DNA of 64,000 nucleotides from Streptomyces sp. S4.7 (GCF_010384365.1 NZ_CP048397.1:2046001-2110000), one strand, 5' to 3'; shown: positions 8,924-18,477, counted from the first letter of the stretch. Translations and numbers: made by a program. The notes: generated by a model from the sequence alone, not told the origin.

Positions 8924-9661
8924 TCACGTCTTCGTCTTGTAGCCCCGTCCCCACTGGAGCCCCCACCCGTACAGCCGGTCCAGTTCGGCCTGGAAGCCGT
9001 AGACGAACTTCACCTCGCGCCGCACCACCAGCTCGCCCTTGACCGTCTCCATCGAGAACACCGCGCAGGACCGGGCCTGCGGGGCTCGCTCGTCCAGTTC
9101 GATCTCGACCCGCGGGCCGTTGCTCGGGTAGAGCGTGACGTTTGCGTGCGTCCGGTCGAAGGCGGGGGTGCGGTCGTAGATGTAGACGAAGACGAGCAGT
9201 CGTTTGATCTCTTCACGGTGGTCGAGGTTGATGAATATCGTCTCGCCGGAGGGGGCGCCGAAGCGGTCGTCGCCGCTGAGCTTGATGTACGGCGCCTCGT
9301 TCAGGCTGCCGAAGAATCCACCGAGCGGCTGCACCACGCCCTTGGTGCCGTCGGCCAGTTCGTACATGCACCCGATGTCGAGGTCGACGTTGACCACACC
9401 CAGGGTGTGGGCCTGCACGACGTCGGGCTTGAAGAGTTTGAAGGGGTGGCGCAGCAGTCCGCCGCCCTGCCTCGACCGGCCCTCGATGTCCGAAGTGCGC
9501 ATCCGCCACGACAGGTTGACCCGTAGGTTCCCGGTGGCGGCGCCCTGCTTGGTGAGTGAGACCGCCGGATTGCGCTTGGTCAGCTCGATCGAGTTCGTCG
9601 AGGCGCTCCCCGAATCGAATTGCGCGGCATTGCTTCGCCACAGATTGTCCCAGAAGGCCAT
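8924..9661 (-). CDS. TerA-like TerD-superfamily protein
   Basis: A 245-residue protein that looks like TerA. It has SIELTKRNPAVSLTKQG followed by LRVNLSWRMR, the strand pattern of TerA/TerD domains, plus GDDRFGAPSGETIFINL and a C-terminal VYGFQAELDRLYGWGLQW. It is predicted to act in the cytoplasmic or membrane-associated Ter stress complex. ATG 9661 (MAFWDNLW) is preferred to an upstream start that would add a Gly-rich nonapeptide, because a GGTGGG-like Shine-Dalgarno precedes it. It converges with the repeat-tailed TerD gene. The 216 bases between them are GC-rich, with no gene seen. Confidence 0.85.
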   Translation of the reverse strand: MAFWDNLWRSNAAQFDSGSASTNSIELTKRNPAVSLTKQGAATGNLRVNLSWRMRTSDIEGRSRQGGGLLRHPFKLFKPDVVQAHTLGVVNVDLDIGCMYELADGTKGVVQPLGGFFGSLNEAPYIKLSGDDRFGAPSGETIFINLDHREEIKRLLVFVYIYDRTPAFDRTHANVTLYPSNGPRVEIELDERAPQARSCAVFSMETVKGELVVRREVKFVYGFQAELDRLYGWGLQWGRGYKTKT

Positions 9662-9739
9662 CCCCGACCCACCCCCACCATTTCCCACTCGTCGGACGCC
9701 CTACAGGACGTCCCGCGGGACGCCGTACAGAACGTGAAC

Positions 9740-9780
9740 AGCGGGGCAACCGGAAGGCTTCCGCCTCAGGTCGCCCCGCT
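9740..9780 (-). terminator. hairpin downstream of the DUF475/TerC gene
   Basis: Arms AGCGGGGC (9740-9747) and GCCCCGCT (9773-9780) enclose a second small palindrome (CGGAAG/CTTCCG). It sits about 45 bases past the TerC-like stop. Confidence 0.6.
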
Positions 9781-9826
9781 CAGAGCGTTCCCGCTATCAC
9801 CGCCTGGTCACACCCCGGAGGGAGAC

Positions 9827-10960
9827 TCAGACATGGACTGTTGTCTTGTCTTGCGAATCCTCGCCACCTTCAGCCGCAACTCGCTTGTTGCGGACCACCG
9901 ATGACCAGAAGGACGCACCGATCAGCAGGAGACCGACGAGGCCGGTGATGATCTCGCTGATCTCGTGCTCGATGGTGATGAGCAGGATCGCGGCGAGCGC
10001 GCCGATCGCGTAGTGGGCGCCGTGCTCCAGGTAGACGTAGTCGTCGAGGGTGCCCTGGCGGACGAGGTAGACGGTGAGCGACCTGACGTACATCGCGCCG
10101 ATACCGAGGCCGAGTGCCATCCAGAAGATGTGGTTCGTGATGGCGAAGGCGCCGATGACTCCGTCGAACGAGAAGGAGGCGTCGAGGACTTCGAGGTAGA
10201 GGAAGAGGAAGAACGCGGCCTTGCCGGCCAGGCCGACGGCCGAGACCTGCTTGCCTTCGGCCTTGGCCTTCTCCTCCTCCTCGTGTTCGCGCTCCTCTTC
10301 CTCTTCGAGTTTGTTCTCGAAGAAGCTGGAGAGTCCGTTGACGGCGAGATAGGTGATCAGACCCGCGACACCGGACAGCAGTACGGTGGCGGACTTGTCC
10401 GCGTACCCGGTGCTGGTGTGCGCGTTGGTGGCGAACGTCATGGCCGTGATGAGCAGGACGATCAGCGCGACGCAGACCGACAGCATGTCGACCTTGCCGA
10501 GCTTGGACAGCGGGCGCTCCAGCCAGCCGAGCCACTTGTGGTCACGCTCGTCGAAGATGAAGTCCAGGAAGATCATCAACAGGAACATGCCACCGAACGC
10601 GGCGATCGCCGGGTGGGCGTCCGTTACCAGTGCCTCGTACTGTTCGGGCTTGTCCAGCGCCAACTGGACGGCCTCGATGGGACCGACCTTGGCACTGATC
10701 GCCACGATGGCGACGGGGAAGACCAGCCGCATTCCGAACACGGCGATCAGGATTCCGATGGTGAGGAAGATCTTCTGCCAGAAGGCATTCATCTTCTTCA
10801 AGATCCCGGCATTGACAACGGCGTTGTCGAACGACAGGGAGATCTCAAGGATCGACAGGATCAGTACGATCCCGAACGCCTCCCACCCCCACTGCCAGGC
10901 CGCGAAGGCAAGGCCGGCCGCCGTGATGGCGAACGACCAGCCGAAGGTTTTCAGGATCAC
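9827..10960 (-). CDS. DUF475/TerC-superfamily integral membrane protein
   Basis: A 377-residue polytopic membrane protein. It has the duplicated TerC-type acidic motifs ILEISLSFDNAVVN in the first half and LEVLDASFSFDGV in the second. The acidic residues in these membrane motifs are thought to bind metal ions in TerC/Alx proteins. A charged cytoplasmic loop with a run of Glu residues (EEEEEREHEEEE) lies between the halves. Four or more helices flank each motif. Start is a GTG at 10960 with GGGG 6 bases upstream. It lies 50 bases behind a TerD gene, and TerC-TerD partnership is the rule in tellurite clusters. Confidence 0.9.
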   Translation of the reverse strand: MILKTFGWSFAITAAGLAFAAWQWGWEAFGIVLILSILEISLSFDNAVVNAGILKKMNAFWQKIFLTIGILIAVFGMRLVFPVAIVAISAKVGPIEAVQLALDKPEQYEALVTDAHPAIAAFGGMFLLMIFLDFIFDERDHKWLGWLERPLSKLGKVDMLSVCVALIVLLITAMTFATNAHTSTGYADKSATVLLSGVAGLITYLAVNGLSSFFENKLEEEEEREHEEEEKAKAEGKQVSAVGLAGKAAFFLFLYLEVLDASFSFDGVIGAFAITNHIFWMALGLGIGAMYVRSLTVYLVRQGTLDDYVYLEHGAHYAIGALAAILLITIEHEISEIITGLVGLLLIGASFWSSVVRNKRVAAEGGEDSQDKTTVHV

Positions 10961-11010
10961 TGCCTACCCCATTTGGTGTCTAACGGGTTTTCCCCCGCGC
11001 GAGTACTGCT

Positions 11011-11586
11011 TTACGAAACGTTGACCCCGAAGTCTAGAGCGATGCCGCGCAGGCCCGACGCGTACCCCTGCCCCACGGCCCGGAACTTCCACTCGCCCCC
11101 GTAGCGGTAGAGCTCGCCGAAGATCATCGCGGTCTCCGTCGACGCGTCCTCGGTGAGGTCGTACCGGGCCAACTCCTGGCCGTCCGCCTGGTTGACGACG
11201 CGGATGAAGGCGTTGCTCACCTGGCCGAAGGTCTGGCCGCGGGCGTCGGCGTCATGGATCGACACCGGGAAGATGATCTTGTCGACGTTCGCGGGTACGT
11301 TGGGGAGGTTGACCAGGAGGGACTCGTCGTCGCCGTCGCCCTCACCGGTCAGGTTGTCCCCGGTGTGCTCGACGGAGCCGTCGGGGCTGGTGAGGTTGTT
11401 GTAGAAGATGAACCACTCGTCGCCGAGTACCCGCCCTGACTGGCAGAGCAGAGCGCTGGCGTCGAGGTCGAACGGCGCTCCGGTGGTGGAGCGCGCGTCC
11501 CAGCCGAGACCGATCAACACCTGGGTGAGGTTCGGTGCGGCCTTGGAGAGGGAGACATTGCCCCCCTTGGCGAGTGTGACGCCCAT
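11011..11586 (-). CDS. terD: TerD family tellurium resistance/stress protein (copy 2)
   Basis: A 191-residue TerD protein. It contains [17 protein letters not shown], the Ca2+-coordinating [27 protein letters not shown] and [14 protein letters not shown], and a C-terminal [16 protein letters not shown]. It is the same length as, and plainly paralogous to, the protein at 11832-12407, with the same gene orientation. This suggests tandem duplication. The stop is 50 bases from the TerC-like start, and the two may be co-transcribed. The leader region (11587-11781) carries unusual GTACG-rich repeats. Confidence 0.93.
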   Translation of the reverse strand: MGVTLAKGGNVSLSKAAPNLTQVLIGLGWDARSTTGAPFDLDASALLCQSGRVLGDEWFIFYNNLTSPDGSVEHTGDNLTGEGDGDDESLLVNLPNVPANVDKIIFPVSIHDADARGQTFGQVSNAFIRVVNQADGQELARYDLTEDASTETAMIFGELYRYGGEWKFRAVGQGYASGLRGIALDFGVNVS

Positions 11587-11647
11587 GATGGTGAAGTCCT
11601 CCCCGAGGTGACGTGATGCCGGGCCCGGCGCGCCTGACGCCGTACCC

Positions 11648-11746
11648 GTGGTGCGTGTACGCGGTGCTCGTGATGCGCGTACGTGTTACTGGTCTTGCGC
11701 GTACGTGGTGCTCGTACGTGGGTGCCGGTGGTGCGTGTACGTGGTG
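11648..11746. repeat. GTACG-rich imperfect repeats upstream of terD copy 2
   Basis: GTGGTGCGTGTACG followed by (C/T)GGTGC occurs at 11648-11666 and 11728-11746, 80 bases apart. Two GCGCGTACGTG copies lie between them. The centre of each unit is the palindrome GTAC. No reading frame accounts for the pattern. Confidence 0.7.
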
Positions 11747-11781
11747 CCGACGGGCCCCAGCACCCCCAGCACGGTGAGGCG

Positions 11782-11817
11782 CGTCCGGCGCCGCACTGGG
11801 ATGTGCGGCGCCGGACG
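11782..11817 (-). terminator. strong hairpin downstream of terD copy 3
   Basis: A perfect 15-bp stem: CGTCCGGCGCCGCAC (11782-11796) and GTGCGGCGCCGGACG (11803-11817) with loop TGGGAT. It lies 15 bases past the stop at 11832 and separates the two terD transcripts. Confidence 0.8.
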
Positions 11818-11831
11818 GTCGGACCAGCGGC

Positions 11832-12407
11832 TCAGACGTTGACGCCGAAGTCCTGCGCGATGCCACGCAGGCCAGAGGCATACCCCTGTCCGATGGCGCG
11901 GAACTTCCACTCGGCGCCGTTTCGGTAAAGCTCTCCGAAGACCATGGCGGTCTCGCTCGAAGCGTCCTCGGTCAGGTCGTACCGCGCCAGTTCGTTGTTG
12001 TCCGCCTGGTTGACGACGCGGATGAACGCGTTGCGCACCTGGCCGAAGGACTGCTGGCGGGTCTCGGCCTCGTAGATCGAGACCGGGAACACGATCTTGT
12101 CGACGTCCGCGGGGACCGCGGCGAGGTTGACCTTGATCGCCTCGTCGTCGCCCTCGCCCTCACCGGTGGTGTTGTCGCCGGTGTGCTCGACGGAGCCGTC
12201 GGGGCTCTTGAGGTTGTTGAAGAAGACGAAGTTCCCGTCGCCCGTGACCTTGCCCTCGGCGTTCGTCAGCAGGGCGCTGGCGTCGAGGTCGAAGTCGTTT
12301 CCGGTGGTCGTGCGGACGTCCCAGCCCAGACCCACGGTGACCGCGGTCAGGTTGGGCGCGGCCTTGGTCAGCGAGACGTTGCCGCCCTTGCTGAGGCTGA
12401 CTCCCAC
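11832..12407 (-). CDS. terD: TerD family tellurium resistance/stress protein (copy 3)
   Basis: A 191-residue TerD protein with [44 protein letters not shown] and [14 protein letters not shown]. The acidic residues around DLDAS and GEGDD are the Ca2+-binding sites known from TerD structures. The start is the GTG at 12407 with AAGGGAGG 5 bases upstream. The longer frame reaching 12665 is an artefact with no ribosome site. It has its own terminator at 11782-11817. It is the closest paralogue of the adjacent copy 2. Confidence 0.93.
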   Translation of the reverse strand: MGVSLSKGGNVSLTKAAPNLTAVTVGLGWDVRTTTGNDFDLDASALLTNAEGKVTGDGNFVFFNNLKSPDGSVEHTGDNTTGEGEGDDEAIKVNLAAVPADVDKIVFPVSIYEAETRQQSFGQVRNAFIRVVNQADNNELARYDLTEDASSETAMVFGELYRNGAEWKFRAIGQGYASGLRGIAQDFGVNV

Positions 12408-12624
12408 GAGTCCTCCCTTGATGAGTTTCACAGGGGCGGGCGTCCTCGGCCCCGGCCGCTTCGGCAGCCGTCGCCGCGTCGCACGCGCCCCCTGGTGCAA
12501 TTGGCATCGGATCAACGAGTGGATCCTAGTGACCGGTTCCCGCCCCTTGTGCGGTTTACGTGGTACAACCCCGTTCCTGCAAGGCTTTTCGCACGAGATC
12601 GTGACCGCGAGTGGCGAGTTGTCG

Positions 12625-13197
12625 TCACAGAGCAGCGAGAGCCTTGACGTACTCGTCGAGATCACGTGCGTCCGGCAGCCCGTTGACGACCGACCAGCGC
12701 ACCACGCCCCGCTTGTCGATGACGAAGGTGCCGCGCAGCGCGCAGCCCTTCTCCTCGTCGAAGATCCCGTACGCCCGTGAGGTCTCGCCGTGCGGCCAGA
12801 AGTCCGACAGCAGCGGGAACTCCAGGTCTTCCTGCTCGGCGAAGATCCGCAGGGTGTGGATGGAGTCGGTGGAGACGGCGAGCAGCTGGGTGTCGTCGTT
12901 GACGAAGGAGGGCAGTTGGTCGCGCAGTGCGTGGAGCTCGCCGGTGCACACGCCGGTGAAGGCGAACGGGTAGAAGACCAGCACCACGTTCCTGCCGTCG
13001 CCGTCGCTGTCCTGAGCGCCGTCGACGCCGCCGTCCGGGCCGCCGACGACGCCCCCGTCGGCGCCCTGGCCGCCGCGCAGGTCGAAGAGGCGTACGGTCC
13101 GCCCGTGGTTGTCCTTCAGGGCGAAGTCGGGCGCCTGGCTGCCGACGGGAATCCCCTTCGGCGCCGGCGCCTTCCGTGCCGTCCCTGTCATCGTCAT
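12625..13197 (-). CDS. peroxiredoxin (AhpE/Bcp-like) with acidic Gly/Asp insertion
   Basis: A 190-residue thiol peroxidase. The active site is [15 protein letters not shown] with peroxidatic Cys84; the only other Cys is 152 in EEKGCALRG. The usual short loop between the [14 protein letters not shown] strand and the [10 protein letters not shown] strand is expanded to residues 42-69, almost all Gly, Asp, Val and Ala. This makes it about 26 residues longer than typical AhpE proteins. The start MTMTG has GAGGGGG upstream. It lies between terD and the DUF3052 gene, next to aceE, so it probably protects against peroxides. Confidence 0.9.
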   Translation of the reverse strand: MTMTGTARKAPAPKGIPVGSQAPDFALKDNHGRTVRLFDLRGGQGADGGVVGGPDGGVDGAQDSDGDGRNVVLVFYPFAFTGVCTGELHALRDQLPSFVNDDTQLLAVSTDSIHTLRIFAEQEDLEFPLLSDFWPHGETSRAYGIFDEEKGCALRGTFVIDKRGVVRWSVVNGLPDARDLDEYVKALAAL

Positions 13198-13271
13198 GCC
13201 CCCTCGTCGCCCGCCCGCTCCGTGAATCGCACCGCCCCGCCGAACCATCCGGCCCCGCCACCCTACGCAAG

Positions 13272-13301
13272 GGCCCCCGGCGGCGGATGCCGACGGGGGC
13301 C
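13272..13301 (-). terminator. hairpin downstream of the DUF3052 gene
   Basis: Arms GGCCCCCG (13272-13279) and CGGGGGCC (13294-13301), with an inner CGGC/GCCG pair. It sits between the DUF3052 stop and the peroxiredoxin start. Confidence 0.7.
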
Positions 13302-13379
13302 GTCAGTGCGTGGGAGGCTTGCGAGGCAGGTCTGCCGGGCCGCCGCTTCGGCTTTCGCGCTCGGATGCGGCGCCCGTTC

Positions 13380-13817
13380 TCAGCGCTTCGACTTCGCCGC
13401 CTTGGGCGTGACCAGCCGGCTGCCCGTCCAGTCCTTGCCGGCGTTGATGCTCTTGGTCTGCGCCAGGCCGGCGGTCTGGGCGGCCTCGTTGATGTCGCTG
13501 GGCTCGACGTAGTTGTCACGGCCGGTCTTGGGCGTCAGCAGCCAGACCGCCCCGCCTTCGTCGATCAGACCGATGGCGTCCACCAGCGCGTCCGTCAGGT
13601 CGCCGTCGTCGTCGCGGAACCACAGAACGACGGCGTCGGCCACGTCCTCGTAGTCCTCGTCGACGAGCTCCTGGCCGATGACGGCCTCGATGGACTCACG
13701 GAGCTCCTGCTCGACGTCTTCGTCGTAGCCGATCTCCTGGACCACCTGTCCGGGTTCGAACCCAAGCCTCGCGGCAACGTTGGTTCGTTCCTCCGCGTGG
13801 TCCGCGGTCGCGCTCAC
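13380..13817 (-). CDS. DUF3052 domain-containing protein
   Basis: A 145-residue acidic protein of the actinobacterial DUF3052 family, normally found beside aceE. Typical segments are NVAARLGFEPGQVVQEIGYDE near the N-terminus, VVLWFRDDDGDLTDALVDA, GGAVWLLTPKTGRDNYVEPSDI, and a Lys-rich end. No catalytic motif is seen and its function is unknown. The GTG at 13817 is the start: CAGGAGG lies 7 bases upstream. It is divergent from aceE across a 583-base gap. Confidence 0.9.
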   Translation of the reverse strand: MSATADHAEERTNVAARLGFEPGQVVQEIGYDEDVEQELRESIEAVIGQELVDEDYEDVADAVVLWFRDDDGDLTDALVDAIGLIDEGGAVWLLTPKTGRDNYVEPSDINEAAQTAGLAQTKSINAGKDWTGSRLVTPKAAKSKR

Positions 13818-14400
13818 GGATTGCCTCCTGATCATGTTTTGGAAAATGCTTCAGCCACGCGCGTACGCGGGGCGCTGGCCGTAGTCCACACGGGCCGGGC
13901 GGATCGCGCAAGTACCCGACGACCGAGACCGCCGAAACGGGTACGTTCCGGGCTGCTTCATCGCATCTCCTGACACCCCGATAACACTGGACGTGATGCC
14001 TGCCAGAAGTTTCCTCCCTCTTTGTCATCCTACGCGGCTTCAATACGTCATTCGGGTCCGAACGGCCGAACGAAACGCATAGTCGCCTTGGGCGTAAGAT
14101 TGCGGTTTGGCCGGACCCGGAACAACCGCGGACGACCATGCGGGGGACGGGATCTCCCGGAATTGGTCGCAGTGTGAGGGTTACCCCTCGGTAGAGGTGA
14201 CGTTTCCGTCGCCGCGGTACACGATGGATACGCCGTACGGCCCGCTCCCCGTGCCCGTTCCCTGGCGGCAGAAGAGGCAAGCTCCACCGACAGCAGATGT
14301 ACTCGCAGGACCCACAGGCGTGCCCAGCGTGATGAGGTGACCGGTCGGACGGCCGGCCCGGACGCGGGGCGCGACACGACCCGAACAGCGAAGGAAAAGT
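13818..14400. other. 583-base intergenic region between DUF3052 and aceE
   Basis: The region must hold divergent promoters for both neighbours. Visible structure: GGGTCCG at 14054-14060 mirrored by CGGACCC at 14112-14118, and a small GAGGG-TTAC-CCCTC hairpin near 14177-14190. The 5' part (13850-13960) is GC-rich; the middle (13980-14050) is relatively AT-rich for this genome and is the likeliest promoter zone. No convincing gene or riboswitch is seen. Confidence 0.5.
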
Positions 14401-17145
14401 GTGGCTTCCGGATCCGATCGCAACCCGATCATCATTGGCGGCCTTCCCAGCCAGGTCCCGGACTTTGATCCCGAGGAGACCCGGGAGTGGCTCGACTCGC
14501 TCGATGCCGCCGTCGACGAACGGGGGCGTGAGCGCGCCCGCTATCTGATGCTCCGCCTGATCGAGCGCGCGCGCGAGAAGCGCGTGGCCGTGCCCGAGAT
14601 GCGCAGCACCGACTACGTCAACACCATCGCCACCAAGGACGAGCCGTTCTTCCCCGGCAACGAGGAGATCGAGCGGAAGGTCCTCAACGCGACCCGCTGG
14701 AACGCCGCGGTGATGGTCTCCCGCGCGCAGCGCCCCGGGATCGGCGTCGGCGGTCATATCGCCACCTTCGCGTCCTCCGCCTCCCTGTACGACGTGGGCT
14801 TCAACCACTTCTTCCGGGGCAAGGACGGCGGTGACGGCGGCGACCAGATCTTCTTCCAGGGGCACGCGTCCCCGGGTATCTACGCCCGCGCCTTCCTGCT
14901 GGACCGGCTGAGTGAGGCGCAGCTCGACGCCTTCCGTCAGGAGAAGTCGAAGGCGCCGGACGGGCTGTCCAGCTATCCGCATCCGCGGCTGATGCCGGAC
15001 TTCTGGGAGTTCCCGACGGTGTCGATGGGGCTCGGTCCGCTGGGCGCGATCTACCAGGCGCGGATGAACCGCTACATGGAGGCGCGCGGGATCGCGGACA
15101 CGTCGCGGTCGCATGTGTGGGCGTATCTGGGCGACGGTGAGATGGACGAGCCGGAGTCGCTGGGTCAGCTGTCGATCGCGGCCCGTGAGGGTCTGGACAA
15201 TCTGACGTTCGTCGTCAACTGCAACCTTCAGCGGCTCGACGGTCCGGTACGCGGCAACGGCAAGATCATCCAGGAGCTGGAGTCGCAGTTCCGGGGTGCG
15301 GGCTGGAATGTCATCAAGCTGGTCTGGGACCGGTCGTGGGACCCGCTGCTGGCGCAGGACCGGGACGGTGTGCTGGTCAACCGGTTGAACACGACGCCGG
15401 ACGGTCAGTTCCAGACGTACGCGACGGAGACCGGCGCGTACATCCGTGAGCACTTCTTCGGTGACGACCAGCGGCTGCGCGCGATGGTCGAGGGCATGTC
15501 GGACGAGCAGATCCTGCATCTGGGCCGTGGTGGTCACGACCACAAGAAGGTGTACGCGGCGTACGCGGCGGCGAAGGCGCACAAGGGCCAGCCGACGGTG
15601 ATCCTCGCGCAGACGGTGAAGGGCTGGACGCTGGGTCCGAACTTCGAGGGCCGTAACGCGACGCATCAGATGAAGAAGCTGACCGTCGCCGATCTGAAGG
15701 GCTTCCGCGACCGGCTGCACCTGCCGATCACGGACCGGGAGCTGGAGGACGGGCAGCCGCCGTACTACCACCCGGGCCGGGACTCTGAAGAGATCCAGTA
15801 CATGCACGACCGCCGCAAGGGTCTGGACGGTTATGTGCCGACCCGTGTGGTGCGGTCGAAGCCGCTGGCCCTGCCGGGCGACAAGACGTACGCGGCGGCG
15901 AAGAAGGGGTCGGGTCAGCAGTCGATCGCCACCACGATGGCGTTCGTGCGGGTGCTGAAGGACCTCATGCGGGACAAGGAGATCGGCAAGCGTTTCGTGC
16001 TGATCGCGCCGGACGAGTACCGCACGTTCGGCATGGACGCGTTCTTCCCGAGTGCGAAGATCTACAACCCGCTGGGGCAGCAGTACGAGTCGGTCGACCG
16101 TGAGCTGCTGCTGGCGTACAAGGAGTCGCCGACCGGGCAGATGCTGCACGACGGCATCTCGGAGGCGGGCTGTACGGCGTCGCTGATCGCGGCGGGTTCG
16201 GCGTACGCGACGCACGGCGAGCCGCTGATCCCGGTGTACGTCTTCTACTCGATGTTCGGTTTCCAGCGGACCGGCGACCAGTTCTGGCAGATGGCGGACC
16301 AGTTGGCGCGCGGTTTCGTTCTGGGCGCGACCGCGGGTCGTACGACTCTGACCGGTGAGGGTCTTCAGCACGCGGACGGGCACTCGCAGTTGCTCGCCTC
16401 GACGAACCCGGGCTGTGTCAGTTACGACCCGGCGTTCGGCTACGAGATCGCGCACATCATGGAGGACGGGCTGCGCCGGATGTACGGGCAGCCGCATCCG
16501 GGCGAGGACCCGGACGTCTTCTACTACCTGACGGTCTACAACGAGCCGATCCAGCACCCGGCCGAGCCGGCGGACGTGGACGTCGAGGGCATCCTCAAGG
16601 GTGTCTACCGCTTCAAGCGGGGCGAGAGCGGCTCGATCCCGGCGCAGATCATGGCGTCCGGTGTGGCCGTGCCGTGGGCCGTCGAGGCGCAGCGGATCCT
16701 CGCCGAGCAGTGGGACGTGCGCGCGGACGTCTGGTCGGCGACGTCGTGGAACGAGCTGCGGCGTGAGGCCGTCGACGTGGAGCGGTACAACCTGCTCCAC
16801 CCGGAGGAGGAGCAGCGTGTTCCGTACGTGACGCGCAAACTGTCGGGTGCCGAGGGCCCGTTCGTCGCGGTGTCGGACTGGATGCGTGCCGTGCCGGACC
16901 AGATCTCGCGCTGGGTGCCGGGGACGTACCAGTCGCTGGGTGCGGACGGTTTCGGTTTCGCGGACACGCGTGGCGCGGCGCGCCGGTTCTTCCACATCGA
17001 CGCGGAGTCGATCGCCCTGACGGTACTCACGGAGCTCGCCAGGGAGGGCAAGGTGGACCGCTCGTTGCTGAAGCAGGCCGTGGACCGCTACCAGTTGCTG
17101 GACGTGGCGGCGGCGGACCCGGGCGCCGCGGGCGGCGACGCGTAG
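14401..17145 (+). CDS. aceE: pyruvate dehydrogenase E1 component, homodimeric type
   Basis: A 914-residue thiamine-diphosphate-dependent E1 of the pyruvate dehydrogenase complex. It decarboxylates pyruvate and passes the acetyl group to E2. The TPP-binding block [19 protein letters not shown] with later [11 protein letters not shown] is at about 243-280, and the C-terminal transketolase-like domains contain [19 protein letters not shown] and [16 protein letters not shown]. Length matches E. coli AceE and Streptomyces AceE1. The start is a GTG with AAGGA 7 bases upstream. It is monocistronic, ending at a strong terminator. Confidence 0.97.
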   Translation: MASGSDRNPIIIGGLPSQVPDFDPEETREWLDSLDAAVDERGRERARYLMLRLIERAREKRVAVPEMRSTDYVNTIATKDEPFFPGNEEIERKVLNATRWNAAVMVSRAQRPGIGVGGHIATFASSASLYDVGFNHFFRGKDGGDGGDQIFFQGHASPGIYARAFLLDRLSEAQLDAFRQEKSKAPDGLSSYPHPRLMPDFWEFPTVSMGLGPLGAIYQARMNRYMEARGIADTSRSHVWAYLGDGEMDEPESLGQLSIAAREGLDNLTFVVNCNLQRLDGPVRGNGKIIQELESQFRGAGWNVIKLVWDRSWDPLLAQDRDGVLVNRLNTTPDGQFQTYATETGAYIREHFFGDDQRLRAMVEGMSDEQILHLGRGGHDHKKVYAAYAAAKAHKGQPTVILAQTVKGWTLGPNFEGRNATHQMKKLTVADLKGFRDRLHLPITDRELEDGQPPYYHPGRDSEEIQYMHDRRKGLDGYVPTRVVRSKPLALPGDKTYAAAKKGSGQQSIATTMAFVRVLKDLMRDKEIGKRFVLIAPDEYRTFGMDAFFPSAKIYNPLGQQYESVDRELLLAYKESPTGQMLHDGISEAGCTASLIAAGSAYATHGEPLIPVYVFYSMFGFQRTGDQFWQMADQLARGFVLGATAGRTTLTGEGLQHADGHSQLLASTNPGCVSYDPAFGYEIAHIMEDGLRRMYGQPHPGEDPDVFYYLTVYNEPIQHPAEPADVDVEGILKGVYRFKRGESGSIPAQIMASGVAVPWAVEAQRILAEQWDVRADVWSATSWNELRREAVDVERYNLLHPEEEQRVPYVTRKLSGAEGPFVAVSDWMRAVPDQISRWVPGTYQSLGADGFGFADTRGAARRFFHIDAESIALTVLTELAREGKVDRSLLKQAVDRYQLLDVAAADPGAAGGDA

Positions 17146-17159
17146 GGCTGTGGATGATC

Positions 17160-17193
17160 GGTGGCCGGTTCCGTGGTTACGGGACCGGCCACC
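17160..17193 (+). terminator. aceE terminator
   Basis: A 15-bp stem GGTGGCCGGTTCCGT / ACGGGACCGGCCACC with loop GGTT and a single G-T mismatch. It starts 15 bases after the aceE stop. Confidence 0.85.
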
Positions 17194-17270
17194 GCTCGTT
17201 GGGGCGCGGTCGAGGAGCGCGGCGCTGTGGCGGTTCCGGCCGGTCGTCGCGTTGCCTACTCTTTGCGGCC

Positions 17271-18053
17271 ATGAAGGAAATACCCGCGCGTGTGCGCTGG
17301 GAGCGGCGTACGCAGCGCCCGTTGCTGGCGTTCGCGTTGCTGTTCGGTGTCGCGTACGCGCTGCCCATCGTCATGCCCGGCGCGCACGGCGCCCTCACCC
17401 GTGCCTGTTCGGTCGTCGAGTGGGTGGTGTGGGGGCTGTTCGCGGCGGACTACGCGGTGCGGCTCGTTCTGGCCCGTGCCCGCAGGGAGTTCGTGCGGCG
17501 TCATCCGCTGGATCTGCTCGCCGTGCTGCTGCCGATGGTGGCGCCGCTGCGGTTGCTGCGTGTGGTGGCGACGCTGTTGCTGGTCGGGCAGCGGGCGAGG
17601 ATCGCGAGTCAGATCAGGCTCACGACGTATGTGGTGGGGGCGGTCGCCGGGCTGATGATGTTCGGTTCGCTGGCGGTGCTGGAGGTCGAGCGCGGCTCCC
17701 CCGACGGGAACATCAAGACGCTGGGTGACGCGGTGTGGTGGTCGTTCACGACGATGACCACGGTGGGGTACGGCGATCTGTCGCCGACGACGGGGCTCGG
17801 GCGGCTCCTGGCCATCGGTCTGATGCTGAGCGGGATCGCGCTGCTCGGGCTGATCACGGCGAACATCGCCACCTGGTTCATCTCCCGTTTCGAGCAGGAG
17901 AGTGCGGGCGAGGAGCGTCAGACGGCCGCGATCGAGCTGCTGACGGAGGAGGTGCGGGAGTTGCGCGCGGAAGTGGGCCGGCTGTCGGGTGCCGCCCTGC
18001 CCGGTCGAACGGGGGAGAGCGACGGTACGACAGCCGGCCGCACACCGGTCTGA
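17271..18053 (+). CDS. potassium channel family protein
   Basis: A 260-residue voltage-gated-like K+ channel subunit. It has hydrophobic helices near 18-36, 48-68 and 80-105, with an S4-like LRLLRVVATLLL, then S5, a pore helix and the selectivity filter TVGYGD at 164-169. An S6 helix (LLAIGLMLSGIALLGLITANI) follows. The tail from about 215 is a predicted coiled coil of Glu/Leu/Arg heptads (IELLTEEVRELRAEV) suited to tetramer assembly. ATG 17271 is preferred over a frame starting at 17154, which reads through the aceE terminator. TACTCT at 17257-17262 suggests a leaderless start. Confidence 0.9.
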   Translation: MKEIPARVRWERRTQRPLLAFALLFGVAYALPIVMPGAHGALTRACSVVEWVVWGLFAADYAVRLVLARARREFVRRHPLDLLAVLLPMVAPLRLLRVVATLLLVGQRARIASQIRLTTYVVGAVAGLMMFGSLAVLEVERGSPDGNIKTLGDAVWWSFTTMTTVGYGDLSPTTGLGRLLAIGLMLSGIALLGLITANIATWFISRFEQESAGEERQTAAIELLTEEVRELRAEVGRLSGAALPGRTGESDGTTAGRTPV

Positions 18054-18147
18054 TCGCGCTGTCCGATCTTTCTGGTCCTGCTGATTCTTCTTGTCCTGTT
18101 GAAAAGGCTGAAACCGCGGGTCCCGTCACGGGTCACCGTGTGGCCGG

Positions 18148-18423
18148 TCAGACCAGCCACATGAGTGCCAGTACGGTGTCGGCGATTCCGAGCGTGAAGG
18201 CGATCACCGCGGGTACGTACGCGGTGCTCCACCGCCGGCCCATGCCGAGCCAGCCGAGCACGATGGCCAGCGGGCCGAGCACGATCGACGCCACGAACAG
18301 GCCCGCGACGGCGAAGACCAGACCTACTATCCCGATGGTCACGCGGTCCGTCCCGTTCCGCGACCCCGTCCGGCCGCGTGAGCGGGGGTGCTTGCGTGTC
18401 CGGGTGTTTCCGAAGCCCGTCAT
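18148..18423 (-). CDS. small DUF4190-like membrane protein
   Basis: About 91 residues. The first 30 are basic (Arg/Lys-rich, cytoplasmic), followed by two hydrophobic helices (VTIGIVGLVFAVAGLFVASI and a second at about 65-90). GPLAIVLGWLGMG between them is typical of DUF4190 proteins. The function is unknown. Three consecutive start-like codons (GTG ATG ATG) occur; the last, at 18423, has the best spacing from AGGGAG. Confidence 0.75.
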   Translation of the reverse strand: MTGFGNTRTRKHPRSRGRTGSRNGTDRVTIGIVGLVFAVAGLFVASIVLGPLAIVLGWLGMGRRWSTAYVPAVIAFTLGIADTVLALMWLV

Positions 18424-18477
18424 CATCACTCCCTGTGTCGGTGGATGTGGGCTGTCTGAAACACCGGGTACCCCCGC

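Noticed and set aside
12408..12665. N-terminal extension of the third TerD
   Set aside because: No ribosome site, unrelated composition, and the GTG at 12407 has a strong AAGGGAGG. The paralogue has the same length without it.
14054..14118. GGGTCCG/CGGACCC dyad upstream of aceE as an operator
   Set aside because: The arms are 51 bases apart and short for this GC content; listed only as part of the intergenic description.
13696..16995. 1099-codon frame antisense to aceE
   Set aside because: It is the mirror frame of a highly GC3-biased gene; Arg-, His- and Leu-rich with no domain and no ribosome site. The same holds for long antisense frames at 49436-51610, 55507-59127, 58305-60884 and 60443-63031.
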